Assembly (NCBI GenBank): GCA_036873135.1
Contig: JAPTYO010000017.1
Location: 14,880,001 to 14,944,000 of the forward strand
Origin: Clarkia xantiana subsp. parviflora
Lineage: Eukaryota; Streptophyta; Magnoliopsida; Myrtales; Onagraceae
DNA: 64,000 nucleotides
Reading direction: 5' to 3'
Shown here: in pieces, positions 20,853 through 32,060 of the stretch
Layout: every line of letters starts with the position of its first letter
Position numbering within the stretch: position 1 is the stretch's first letter
Position numbers and translations under genes: made by a program
Notes under the pieces: generated by a model
What the model was told of the DNA's origin: nothing
The model's input: only the letters and a program-made list of their open reading frames with translations
Database searches by the model: none

Positions 20853-21864
20853 ATATATATAATAACCAAAAACCTTCAAATGCAAATATTTACACAGATA
20901 TGTATACGTATATATGCAAATTAAATTAAAATTTGAAAATGAAATAAGATATATTAATTCAAAATTATCATGGCCAATTTTTTTTTTGTTTTATTAATTC
21001 ATTTTCATATAAAATATAATAATAAATAGATGAGTTCCAATAATAAACATCGATTTGTATTGTATTACTTTATAATTAAAAATAACAAATTAAGCTAAAG
21101 TTAACTTATAAGTTTGGCAGATCAAACAAAATTAGAAATTATTTTTCAATAAAATAAAAATTCAATTAAATAGTTAATACTAAATTAAACACTCCATAAC
21201 ATAAATTATGCCTTACCAAAAGAAACAACACAAATATGAATAAAGATTTCTTGATTTGTATACTAATTCACATTTTTTTTCTACACGTATATTAGTTAAA
21301 CTTAATTTGTATACTAATTCACATTATTCATATTCATCTTCTAATAATTTTTGTGAGCTTTATTATACATAACAAAATTAACTTGTGCAACATGTAGTTA
21401 AAATAGTGTTAACAATTAGGGTATCAATTTGTAAATATGTAAAATTTTAACTTAACAAAAGATTTCTTATACCAAGTTTTCTAATATGTTAATTTAAACA
21501 ATAAATTTCCTCACAAACCGATAGTTAATAATGTTATTGTTAGCATACATATGGAAAATATAAATCCAATACATACATATAGTAAATCACTGACATTATA
21601 TTACCGATGAGTATAAGTGGTATTTTTTTAACAACTAAGTAAACTTGCATTAATTAATTAGTCAAAGCGTAGCTAAGAGAATTAATAAAGATGAAGAAGA
21701 TTTGAGTCTAAAAGACATAGAAAAAAGCTTTTGCATGTGTAATAATATTCCAACCAAAACACAACGAAAAACGGGTAATGTAGTTCGGGTTGTTAAGGGT
21801 GAGTAGTGCAGGTAACTAATAACTACCTTATACACTGAACCCTCCCCACATCACCATTCAACTA
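20853..21864. other. AT-rich DNA: end of unit 1 and junction to unit 2
   Basis: 20853-21473 matches 53330-53989. 21474-21864 is private to this place and contains the junction; I recognise no gene in it. It has no BAHD coding sequence, although it occupies the position next to the duplicated BAHD promoter. Confidence 0.7.
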
Positions 21865-22039
21865 ATTCCACACCAACCTTCCCCTTTAATAATCTATATA
21901 TGAAGGGATGGATGGAGGGATATCTACAATTGGTATCTCTCTTATTTATGCACAAACGTATATATATCCACAACCTTTGTTGATCACCTAATTAGTATTT
22001 ATGTATAGATTGCCACTTTTGGTTATTAACATCAACATC

Positions 22040-22040
<1 letters not shown>

Positions 22041-22082
<42 letters not shown>
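22041..22082. repeat. (AT)n microsatellite
   Basis: Longer counterpart of the tract at 5358-5388 in unit 1. Confidence 0.9.
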
Positions 22083-22086
<4 letters not shown>

Positions 22087-22159
22087 TTAAATAAAAGAGA
22101 AGAGAAATGAAGGAAGATTGGGTTGAGTAATTATATACATCCATTCTATGTGACACTTA

Positions 22160-22921
22160 TGTTGGATCACGGGCGAAGCTCCGTTACGTCCTTGACGGAA
22201 TGCTCTGGACTCCGGGGCTCCGCGTAATCCTGCAAAAGGGGATGACCTGGGTGGTGACCCAGAATCCCTCTCCGATGCTTAAATGAGTATACAATCAATG
22301 GGGTGGCAGCAGTATTCTAAGTGCGTATTAGAGAGTATGTGTTTTCTGGGGTAACCTCCTCCTTTATATAGAGGGAGGAGTTGCCCAGTTACCTGTGACC
22401 ATACTTGGCCGTTGTACCCATGATTCCGTGTATCTCGGCATGATTCCGTATATCTCGGTTAGGATTCCATATATCTCGCCCCACGCTCCGCGTATCTTAC
22501 CCGTACTCCGCGTATTTCGGGCACGCCCTGCGTATCTCGGGGGATCTATCTTTATCTCTAACCGTCTCCCACTACTCTATCTAGTAGGCGAGTTTCTCGG
22601 TCTTTATCCTCTGATCACAAGTCCCGACTCCTGTCGGAGACTCCAGAGTTGTCTCATTCTAGATCACCACCCAGGACCTTCAGTCTCCACGGGACAGGTC
22701 CAGCCTCTGCGGGGCTTTATTATCGGGGCCTTTACTAAGGCATATCGGGGCCTACTCAGAGGCTTCTTGTCGGGAGCATTCAGCTTCATACATCGGGACC
22801 ACTAAAGTCGGGACCCTTCATACTGGGCCTCTGGGCCTTCCAGGCTTTTCACGAGGCCCATTGGACCTACTCGCCGTCTATTGGCTGTTAACGGGGCTAA
22901 CGATTACATCGGAACCCATCA
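22160..22921 (-). mobile_element. solo LTR of the T1/D family
   Basis: 762 bases, TGTTGG...CCATCA, flanked by ACTTA on both sides (22155-22159 and 22922-22926). Unit 1 has the empty site at about 5458-5466 (GACACTTAAATTTTA). A lone LTR with a target duplication is what recombination between two LTRs of one element leaves. Orientation is the same as T1. Confidence 0.95.
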
Positions 22922-23905
22922 ACTTAAATTTTATTTTAATTTCACATAAAATTCAGTTTTAATTTAGATTAATGATGTATTATTATTGGATTTATTATTT
23001 GTAGTCATATATAGACGAGGTTTCTCAATGGGCTACTATATATATACATGCCGTCTACAAATATTGAATTGGAAAACGTCATCCTGAAAGTAAGAAAAAA
23101 TACAATTGTGTACCATCACATTATATAATTAAATCCACCGAATTAGACTTAAGACATTTCGAGAAAAAAAAAATATCGAATAACTCATTGATTTTTGTAA
23201 AAATTCAAAACCACCGTAATTCTTTACTTTTGCCTTTTTCTGCAAAATAATTAATCCACGCTTCAATTTTTACTTTTTATATAAAAAAAAATATATTATA
23301 CTACTTATTTCTCTGTAATTTTACCCAATGTGTTTCTAAATAATATAATAGAAACTGAGAAATACCTAATCAATAAACCTTAGTTATAAACCTTAGTTAT
23401 AGCCTATTATATAGGTAGTGTTTTTGGTTCCTAACGAATTTTTAGTACCTACTAATGATTACAGCCCATTAATTAATCCATGTGAATTGATTAATTAATG
23501 GGGTGTATTCTCTTTAATCTTTGGTTTTGAAGGATTTGGAGGAATTCATCCGTCTTGAATAATTGTAATGGTTTGCTAGTTCTTAATATGAATCGAATTC
23601 CCTTAGAAAAAAAAAAAACCAATCAATTCACATTAATTTACCTTGTTACGTCGTTCATCTTGTCCTGAACCCGCACAAGCCTAATAATCTAGCTAGTTAT
23701 TAGGTTGCAACCAAAATAAGAATGATATACCTAAAAAAAATTCAGTGCCGATTTTTCAAACCATATATTTTCTACCTAAAACTTAAAAAATATTTCTCAT
23801 TTGTTGAAGTATAGTTCGGGACTCTTTTTATTCATCATAGAAACTTTGGGTTGTAATTAGTGTTAATACTTTGAGGACCATATTTCATCTCTTCCAAAAT
23901 TAGGT

Positions 23906-24441
23906 TGTTAGGTTTGTTAACAGCTTTCCTTAAATAGCTTTGTACTGAAGCTAATGAACTAATCAATGATTACAGAGCATTCCTCCTGTGATTCTCTCTC
24001 GATCTCGAATTCACATCGTTTACATGGTATTAGAGCCTAGCTTGTGAAGATCCACGCCTTCGATTTGATGAGAAACAAGGAATGTCAGGAACTCCAATCA
24101 ATGATAGCATTTGGCCAAGATTAGGAGTCAATGTGGCGAATTCAGCGGCCAATACGGCAGCGAACGAGACGCCGATCAACCGAAATGGAAACGGAGATCC
24201 AGCTCGTGGAAATGGAGATGCGAATCGCGGAAATGTAAATCGTGTTCAGCGGACTTTTACAGAATATGAGAATCCTTTGGAGGATCCTCTTTACTTGCAT
24301 CCTTCTGATACGCCATTAGTTCCACTGATTGGATATATACTCACAGGTTGCAACAATTACCAGGTATGGATCAGATCCATGAGTGATGCTTTGTGAAAAA
24401 CAAGCTCTGCTTTGTCGATGGAACTTGTAGGAGAGAATCTG
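23906..24441 (+). pseudogene. copia-like relic in unit 2: LTR end, primer site, gag N-terminus
   Basis: Possible LTR 23906-24024 ends in TTTACA, directly before TGGTATTAGAGCC (24025). Gag opens at ATG 24082 and runs 104 residues (MSGTPINDSIWPRLG to VWIRSMSDAL) to a TGA where unit 1 has CGA. The remainder of this gag continues at 30981 and 37770 after insertions. Confidence 0.75.
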
Positions 24442-25200
24442 TGTTGGCAATATTTGAAACTTCAGGGACTAAAACGTAAATAGTCAAATTTCGAGTTCTT
24501 ACATATAACTATACCGAATTATCATGCAAGATATTAACAACTCTGAAATTACACGTAAAATCAAGAAAGACGAAAACGTGATTTTAATACTGAGGCCCGT
24601 GCTGATCACGGTCTCCTTAAGGCAATTTCGCACCACTCCACCCTCGGGTTATGCAAAGGAGTTTAAACACGGGGCGATCACCTCCCAGGATTCAACAGTG
24701 TCATCAAATCGTGTTATGCACTAAACACGCTTGACCGAACCGAACTCAATACCTGAACACAACAGGATTTTAATAGAGATGCCGACGACGACGACAGAAA
24801 TTCAATATAAGAACAGATTGTAGAACCTGAATTAATAAAATAAACAGATACTATAACCTGATAATGCAGTGGCAGATAAACTCGGAGAGGTAAGAACTCA
24901 GAGAGAAATGAGAGAATGAAATTTTTGAGGTGTGTTCAAATGTGAATGATTGATGCTGTATTTATAGGGCAGACAGGCTCCTTCTGCATTAAATTCAAGA
25001 TTTAGCAGAATATTCTCGACATCAATTCTGTCCAAAAATGGATGCATTAATTGCATCACATTAATCTTGAAATATATTCTGTCCATAATTAATTGTAACC
25101 AAAATTAAATTTTCGGATTCAATGTTTCTGGACAATTGCCGTTCACCTCACGTGGGCTAAGGCAAGCCCATTAAGGCCAAAAAAGGCCTTACAGCCAACA
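24442..25200 (-). repeat. copia A LTR, left copy (3' LTR)
   Basis: 759 bases; it lacks 50 bases present near the start of the right copy, with TTGGCAA/TTTGCAA at the break points. TATA motif TATAAATA on the minus strand (about 24958-24966). The adjacent minus-strand run ATGTGGGGGAT (25201-25211) is the polypurine tract. Confidence 0.92.
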
Positions 25201-25759
25201 ATCCCCCACATGAATGGAAATTGGAAACCTAACGGTAGCTCTAGACTCGAAAGTTGTGTTCAACGGTCAATACCTGCAAAGGATAGGTAGGGGTAACCCC
25301 TTTGAACCTACCCCTTGTGAGATCATGCCTTCTCTACTGACTGGTCGGTAGACGCGATGTCCTTGAACCGACTGTCGTTTGTGTAAATGACGACATAACC
25401 CACACAGATACCTTCCTAGTATAGTTCGGTTCACGCCCTGTGATCTTTAGGTCCTGGATCACAAGCCTGGTTCTGCAAGCGTTTCTAAGAGTTGCGCCCT
25501 CAACAACTCCTTTCGAAGCGGCCCCACTTCTCACTCGCATAGGTGATTCTATGTCTCAAGAGCATCATCACGACTCTGAGTTCTCCTTACGAATCATTAA
25601 AAGCTTTGCTTGTGAGTATCAACAACGGGTAAAGCTTAACCTCATATTCATCACTGTTTGCATCATAGGAATGGGCTCGGGTTTTGACCCCCACAGTGAC
25701 CACACTCACCCTTGTGGTTAGGTTGTCCCATTGAACCAAGTTCTTGGGATCTCCAGTCA
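25201..25759 (-). other. copia A 3' untranslated region
   Basis: Lies between the pol stop (25760) and the LTR. No coding frame. It is clearly similar to 36380-37001 of copia B on the plus strand (for example the run GAGTGTGGTCACTGTGGGG). Confidence 0.75.
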
Positions 25760-28700
25760 TCATGGTTGGGTTTTCCTTCTCAAGGGTGTTTCCTCTACGG
25801 GCTTTAGCCCCATTCCTTTTAATGCTTGGCCAAACAACTCTCTGTTTAACCCTTTGGTTAGCGGATCCGCAATATTATCAACCGATCTCGTAAAGTCGAT
25901 CGTGATAATTTCGGTAGAGAGTAATTGTCTTATGGAACTATGTCTTCGACGGATATGTCTTGACTTTCCATTATACATAAAATTTTGTGCTCTGCCGATC
26001 GCGGCTTTACAATCGCAGTGAATGCAGATTGCAGGCACAGGTTTTGGCCACCTCGGAACATCCTCGAGGAAATGGCGTAGCCATTCTGCCTCTTCGGCAC
26101 ATTTATCTAGTGCAATAAACTCAGACTCCATCGTGGATCTGGCTATGACTGTTTGCTTTGAGGATTTCCACGACACTGCTGCACCTCCTAAGGTGAAAAT
26201 GTAACCACTTGTACTCAAAGAGTCCGTGTCTCTGGAATCGGATATCCAGTTCGCATCACTATAGCCTTCTATCACAGAAGGATTTCTAGTATAATGTAGA
26301 CCATGATTACGAGTATGTCTCAGATACCTAAGTAACCTGATTATCCCGTTCCAGTGATCAACACTAGGGTTACTCGTATATCGACTCAATACACTTACCG
26401 CGTGAGCGATATCTGGTCTAGTGCATGACATTAAGTACATGACACTGCCAATAATTCGAGCGTACAAAATTTGGGAGATGGATTCCCCCTTATTCTTTGA
26501 AAAGTACTTACTCGTATCAATAGGGGTACTGACCTCGTTCTTGCCATCTCTGTTAAACTTATCCAAAATCTTATCAATATAATAAGTTTGACATAGAACG
26601 AGACCTTCCGAAGATCTTATGATTTTAATTCCAAGGATCACATCGGCAAGACCCATATCTTTCATATCGAACCTTGAACTCAACATATGTTTGGTAGACC
26701 GGACCATCTCATCGTTACTTCCAACGATAAGCATGTCATCCACGTAAAGACACAAAATAACATAACCTCTATCTGTATCTTTCACGTAAATACATTTGTC
26801 ACACTCATTTATTTTGAAACCTTTTTTCATCATAACGCTGTCAAATTTATGATGCCATTGTTTAGGCGCCTGTTTTAGACCATACAGGGATTTTACAAGC
26901 TTACAGACTTTCTTTTCCTGCCCTCGCACAGAGAAACCCTCAGGTTGTTCCATGTAGATTTCTTCGTCTAAATCTCCATTTAAGAAAGCCGTTTTCACAT
27001 CCATTTGATGTACTTCTAGATTTCGCAACGCGGCAATCGCAAGTACCATTCTTATGGATGTGATTCTAGTTACTGGAGAATATGTATCAAAATAATCCAG
27101 TCCTTCCTTTTGCCTGTATCCTTTGATGACAAGTCAGGCTTTATATTTATCAATCGAACCATCTGCTTTCATTTTTCGTTTAAAGATCCACTTGTAGCCT
27201 AGCGGTTTGCTTCCGGGCGGAAGATCCACTAGCTCCCAAGTATGATACAGCAAGATCGATTCGATTTCACTGTTTATTGCCTCTTTCCATAGAGGACCCT
27301 CAGAGGAGTTTACGGCTTCTTGGTAAGTCTGAGGTTCAGCTTCAAGCATATAGGTCAGAAAATCTGGACCGTAGGACTTTTCAGTCCTTGCCCTTTTACT
27401 TCTTCTGGGCTCGACCTCGGTTTCAACCTCGGTCTCGACCTCAACATTCCCTTCATGTTCTCGGTCTTGACTATTTTCCTCTATAGTCTCATTTGCTTGT
27501 CTTGAAGAACTTGCTTCTCCTCTGGACTTAGCCGGAAATACATTTTCAAAGAAATATGCATTTCTTGACTCCATAATCGTATTTTTGTGTATATCAGACA
27601 CCTTTGATTCATACACAAGAAACCGATATGCATTACTATGCTGAGCATACCCAATGAAAATGCAATCAACGGTTTTTGGGCCTATTCGCACCTTCTTCGG
27701 GGGAGGTATCATTACCTTGGCAAGACACCCCCACATTCGAAGGTGATTATAAGAAGGTTTCCTCCCTTTCCACAATTCAAACGGAGTTTTCTCTTCCTTC
27801 TTTTGGGGTACCTTATTCAAAAGGTAATTGCTAGTCAAAATAGCTTCCCCCCACATGTTCTGGGGCAATCCCGAACTAATCAACAATGAATTCATCATTT
27901 CCTTCAATGTTCGATTTTTCCTTTCCGCAACCCCATTTGACTGAGGTGAAAACGGAGCAGTGACCTCATGGACAATTCCATGTTCAGCGCAAAATTCTGC
28001 AAACGGAGCTTCATACTCACCTCCTCTGTCACTGCGTAATTTTTTTATTTTCTTATTAAGTTGATTCTTAACTTCTTGTTTGTAGATCATGAATTTCTGA
28101 ATTGCTTCATCTTTTCCTTTCATCAAGTATACATAGCAAAATTTCGTATTATCATCTACGAAAGTGATGAAGTATTTATTTCCACCACGCGTTTGTACAT
28201 ATTTCAAGTCACAAACATCGCTATGTATTAGATCAAGAGGTTCGGTAAATCTTTCGACTGAGTGAAACGAAGTCCGAGTAAGTTTCGCTTCAACGCAAAC
28301 TTCACATTTATGTTCCTGATATATTTTGAATTTAGGAATATGCTCCATGTTAATTAACTTTCGCAAAGAATCAATATTAACATGTCCTAACCTACCATGC
28401 CATAAATTAGGGGACTCAAGCAAGTAAGCAGAAGAGGAAGCATTCTTATTCATATTCTTTTTGGGCACTACGGCCATTACAGAAAGTTTAAACATTCCTC
28501 CATTCTCATACCCCTTACCAATGAAGACATTATTCTTAGTAAGTACAAACTTATCAGACTCAAACACAAGACGAAAACCATGCTTATTCAAGAGGGCCCC
28601 AGACACCAAGTTCTTCCGGATGTCCGGAACATACAGCACATTGGTGAGGGTAACGTCCTTGCCAGAAGTCATCTTCAACACCACCGTTCCTCTGCCTTTA

Positions 28701-28888
28701 ATCGTCGATGCGGCAGAGTTTCCCATGAACAGGGATTCTCCGGTATCCACCTCCTCCAAGCTTGAGAACACCGCCTTGTTCGAGCAGACATGCTTAGTGG
28801 CGCCAGTATCCACCCACCACTCCTTGGGGTTGGAATCAGCCATATTGATCTTTGACACCACCGCGATCAAGTTCAGGTCCTCTATGTC
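25760..28888 (-). pseudogene. copia A Pol: protease, integrase, RT, RNase H with in-frame TGA
   Basis: From 28870: protease VDTGATKHVCSN; GAG-pre-integrase LWHGRLGHVN; integrase with CEVCVEAK, LIHSDVC, RSDRGGEY and NGVAERKNR (D, D, E visible); Glu-rich linker; RT beginning WKEAINSEIESI. At 27134-27136 a TGA replaces the Arg codon of the YKARL motif; the same frame then runs on from [15 protein letters not shown] through YVDD ([12 protein letters not shown]) to RNase H with SDANWISD and [10 protein letters not shown], ending at 25760. Apart from that codon the 3.1-kb frame is open, which is odd for a dead copy; copia B has TGA at the same codon. Confidence 0.88.
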
Positions 28889-30081
28889 CTAGGTAACCGT
28901 CGCCACGTGGGCTTCATGATTCTTAGGGAACCTGCACTCATTAGCTTTGTGCCCTATCTTGCCACAATTGAAACAGCTACCTTGAAACCGTTGTGGAGCT
29001 TGAGAGCCTTGTCCTCCTCGAGGTCCCTTGCCTCCCTTAGAAGATTGGCCGCCTTTGGATTTCTTGGAAACACCGCCTTTCGGACCTAGGTTGACCCCCT
29101 TGTCTTGCGACTTCTTTCCTCTTCCACAAGAACCCTGCTTGCTTGGGCCCTGGTTGTGCTCCACCACATTAGCCTTGGCCGTGTTGATCGTCCTCATTGG
29201 GCCGACCGGATTTCCCTGGGCATTCTTCCGGAGACCCTCCTGGGTGGCGATCCTGCTGACCACCTCTGACACCGGCATCTCCTTTGTCTTATGCTTCAGA
29301 CAGCCCTTGAACCAATCCCAGCTGGGGGGAAGCTTCTCCATAATCACAGCCGCCTTGAATGACTCGGTAAAAGCCATCTGCGCATCATGGATCTCCTGAA
29401 GCAGACTTAAGAGCGCGTTCACCTGCTGCATCACAGATTTGTTATCAACCATTTTAAAATCAAACAGTTTACTAACAAGGAATTTCTTCCTCCAGCATCC
29501 TCCGACTCGTATTTTGAATTAATGGACATCCACAGCTCCCTTGAAGACGTCGTCCTGCTGTAGACATGATACAGCGGGTCGGTAAGACAGCTCATGATAG
29601 TGTTCCTGCACAGGTAGTCCGAATGCTTCCACGCCTCCAACGCCAGGAAGGATGTGGCATCATCTGGGACAATTGGTGGGGGCATTTCTGTCGGGAATCT
29701 CTCCATGCTATGAAAGGTGATATAATACTTCATCTTCTCACTCCATATCTTGAAGTTCGTCCCGTCAAACTTTTCTGGTTTCTCCACCGGGGAAGTTAAA
29801 ATACGGGGCATGACCACTCCTCCGGCCAATGGTGCTCCAGCAAAGTTCCCGAATCCGAGATTAGGAACAGTTTGAGATGAACTGGCACCTGGAGCAGCAA
29901 AGTTGAAACCACCGCCTGGAAGCAAATTCAGTCTGGTGCATACAGCAGCGGTTGTGGTGACAGTAGTGGTGTTGACAGCAGTTGTCGGTGGAGGTACACC
30001 TCCAGTTCCCTGATTCGGCACTCCCGTCTCGAGAATCATCTCGCTAGAGAAGGGAACATATGTGTTGTTGTTTGGATCCAT
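28889..30081 (-). pseudogene. copia A Gag, frame change near 29490, ends at TAG before protease
   Basis: Start ATG 30081 (MDPNNNTYVPFSSEM). The N-terminal part has Thr/Val and Gly/Ala-rich stretches, then KFDGTNFKIWSEKMKYYI (gag N-terminal domain). The frame changes near 29480-29500 after KYESEDAGGR and resumes as MVDNKSVMQQVNALLSLLQEI. A Lys/Gly-rich stretch leads to the zinc knuckle CFNCGKIGHKANEC. It ends at TAG 28891-28889, which is in the same frame as pol, with only the linker to protease between them. The stop could be a readthrough site or a mutation. Confidence 0.85.
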
Positions 30082-30156
30082 ATTACCTGATAACAGATAA
30101 ACAACAACGTTAGTTTCAAAATTAAGATCCAACAACAACCCTGATAATCAACAATA

Positions 30157-30171
30157 AAATTGCCTTAAGAC
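30157..30171 (-). promoter_or_regulatory. unusual primer site of copia A, complementary to its own LTR
   Basis: On the minus strand, directly after the LTR, GTCTTAAGGCAATTT. There is no TGG start and no match to tRNA-iMet. Its complement occurs inside both LTRs (24611-24628, 30391-30408) as AAATTGCCTTAAGGAGAC, with a 3-base bulge. See findings. Confidence 0.5.
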
Positions 30172-30980
30172 TGTTGGCAAATATCAGGGTCAAAACTGCA
30201 AAACACAAAAGTTGAGGGATCAATTTGCAATATTTGAAACTTCAGGGACTAAAACGTAAATAGTCAAATTTTGAGTTCTTACATATAACTATACCGAATT
30301 ATCATGCAAGATATTAACAACTCCGAAATTACACGTAAAATCGAGAAAGACGAAAACGTGATTTTAATACTGAGGCCCGTGCTGATCACGGTCTCCTTAA
30401 GGCAATTTCGCCCCACTCCACCCTCGGGTTATGCAAAGGAGTTTAAACACGGGGCGATCACCTCCCAGGATTCAACAGTTTCATCAAATCGTGTTATGCA
30501 CGAAACATGCTTGACCGAACCGAACTCAATACCTGAACACAACAGGATTTTAATAGAGATGCCGACGACGACGGCAGAAATTCAATATAAGAACATATTG
30601 TAGAACTTGAATTAATAAAATAAACAGATACTATAACCTGATAATGCAGTGGCAGATAAACTCGGAGATGTAAGAACTCAGAGAGAAATGAGAGAATGAA
30701 ATTTTTGAGGTGTGTTCAAATGTGAAGGATTGATGCTGTATTTATAGGGCAGACAGGCTCCTTCTGCATTAAATTCAAGATTTAGCAGAATATTCTCGAC
30801 ATCAATTCTGTCCAAAAATGGATGCATTAATTGCATCACATTAATCTTGAAATATATTCTATCCATAATTAATTGTAACCAAAATTAAATTTTCGGATTC
30901 AATGTATCTGGACAATTGTCATTCACCTCACGTGGGCTAAGGCAAGCCCATTAAGGCCAAAAAAAGCCTTACAGCCAACA
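30172..30980 (-). repeat. copia A LTR, right copy (5' LTR)
   Basis: 809 bases, TGTTGG...CCAACA, followed by ATCTG (30981-30985) and the resumed gag relic. Confidence 0.92.
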
Positions 30981-31268
30981 ATCTGTACCTGAGAATATGT
31001 GATTTCGCTGGGATATGTGTAACTTAATGGTCAAAGCTTGGTTAACAGGCGCTGTAGCGAAGAATTTGACACAAAGTTTGATATACAGTCCTACAGCCTT
31101 AGCTATTTGGAGTGATTTGCGAGAAAGATTTAACAAAATAGATCGAAACAGAATTTTTCAATTGACTAGAGAGTTATATGAAGCTAAGCAAGGTTCTCAG
31201 TCTGTGGCAACTTATTTTGAGAATATGAAGATGGCTTGGGATGAGTTGACTGTTGCAGAAGATGAATG
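30981..31268 (+). pseudogene. gag relic of unit 2, middle piece
   Basis: Continues unit 1 positions 7487-7768. The frame 31015-31268 reads MVKAWLTGAVAKNLTQSLIYS through LTRELYEAKQGSQSVATYFENMKMAW. It is interrupted by copia B at GAATG. Confidence 0.85.
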
Positions 31269-32045
31269 TGTTGGAAAAAATTGGGCTTTGTTTTATTTAA
31301 ACTATATTTAAGCTAATTTTAGGGCTATTTTTGAATGGTTTTACTCAAGCGCACTCAAGCCCATTTTTTGTGTGAATGAAAATGGGGAAATTTTGTACCA
31401 CATCGAGTACTTTAACCATCCTCCTCCCTTCTCCTCTCCTATATAAATGAGCCTCCCATTCACTTTTTTAGAGAATGAAAAAATGAGATCTCTTCATTTT
31501 GGTTAAGTATCCAATACTTTCAGGATCCATACTTTTGGAATCCAAGTTATATTTTCTCCTCCTCTGTTCTTCATGTTGACGAATTGCAGAGTTCTTCTTA
31601 GGTTGATTTCGACTTATGTCGTGTTCAATCTTTCTAGTTGTTTTTAGTCGTTGTCGTCGGCTTTCCTGTTCTTTGTTTGAGTTCAGGTATTGGGTTCGGT
31701 TCGGTCGAACATGTTGCATGCATAACACGCTTCGATGACACTGTTGAATCCTGGGAGGTGATCGCCCCTTGTATGAACCCCTTTGCATAACCCGAGGGTG
31801 GGGAGGGGCGAAATTGCCTTAAGGAGACTGTGATTAGCACGGGCCTCAGTATAAAAAATATGTATTCGTTTTGTGTCGATTTTACGTATAATTTCGGTGT
31901 TGCCTATATCTTGCATGTTCATTGGAATAATAACTTGTAAGTAACCTAAATTTGACAATTGCATTTTAGTCATTGAATTTTTGAATATTGAATTTTGGTC
32001 CTCGGACTTTGTAAATTTGCATATTTACCCTCAATATTTCCAACA
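31269..32045 (+). repeat. copia B 5' LTR
   Basis: 777 bases with TATA motif TATATAAAT at about 31440. It contains AAATTGCCTTAAGGAGAC at 31811-31828. Confidence 0.92.
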
Positions 32046-32060
32046 ATCTTAAGGCAATTT
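32046..32060 (+). promoter_or_regulatory. unusual primer site of copia B
   Basis: ATCTTAAGGCAATTT directly after the LTR. It shares TCTTAAGGCAATTT with copia A and is complementary to 31811-31823 in the LTR. Confidence 0.5.

Larger units (their letters stand above)
5165..21473 (+). repeat. large direct duplication, unit 1
   Basis: From the BAHD start codon rightward, this segment matches 21865-53989 colinearly once insertions are removed: promoter, (AT)n tract, palindrome at 5979, copia gag relic, then AT-rich DNA. The match stops near 21473 (TTATACCA). Insertions private to this unit are the MITE 6142-6660 and T1 9295-20847; unit 2 shows the empty site for both. Confidence 0.9.
24442..30980 (-). 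mobile_element. copia A: full-length Ty1/copia element
   Basis: TGTTGG...CCAACA ends, ATCTG target duplication (24437-24441 and 30981-30985), LTRs of 759 and 809 bases. Unit 1 has the empty site at about 7487-7491 inside gag. Minus-strand order is gag, protease, integrase, RT, RNase H. Gag has a frame change and pol two in-frame stops. The interior is related to copia B but far better preserved. Confidence 0.93.
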
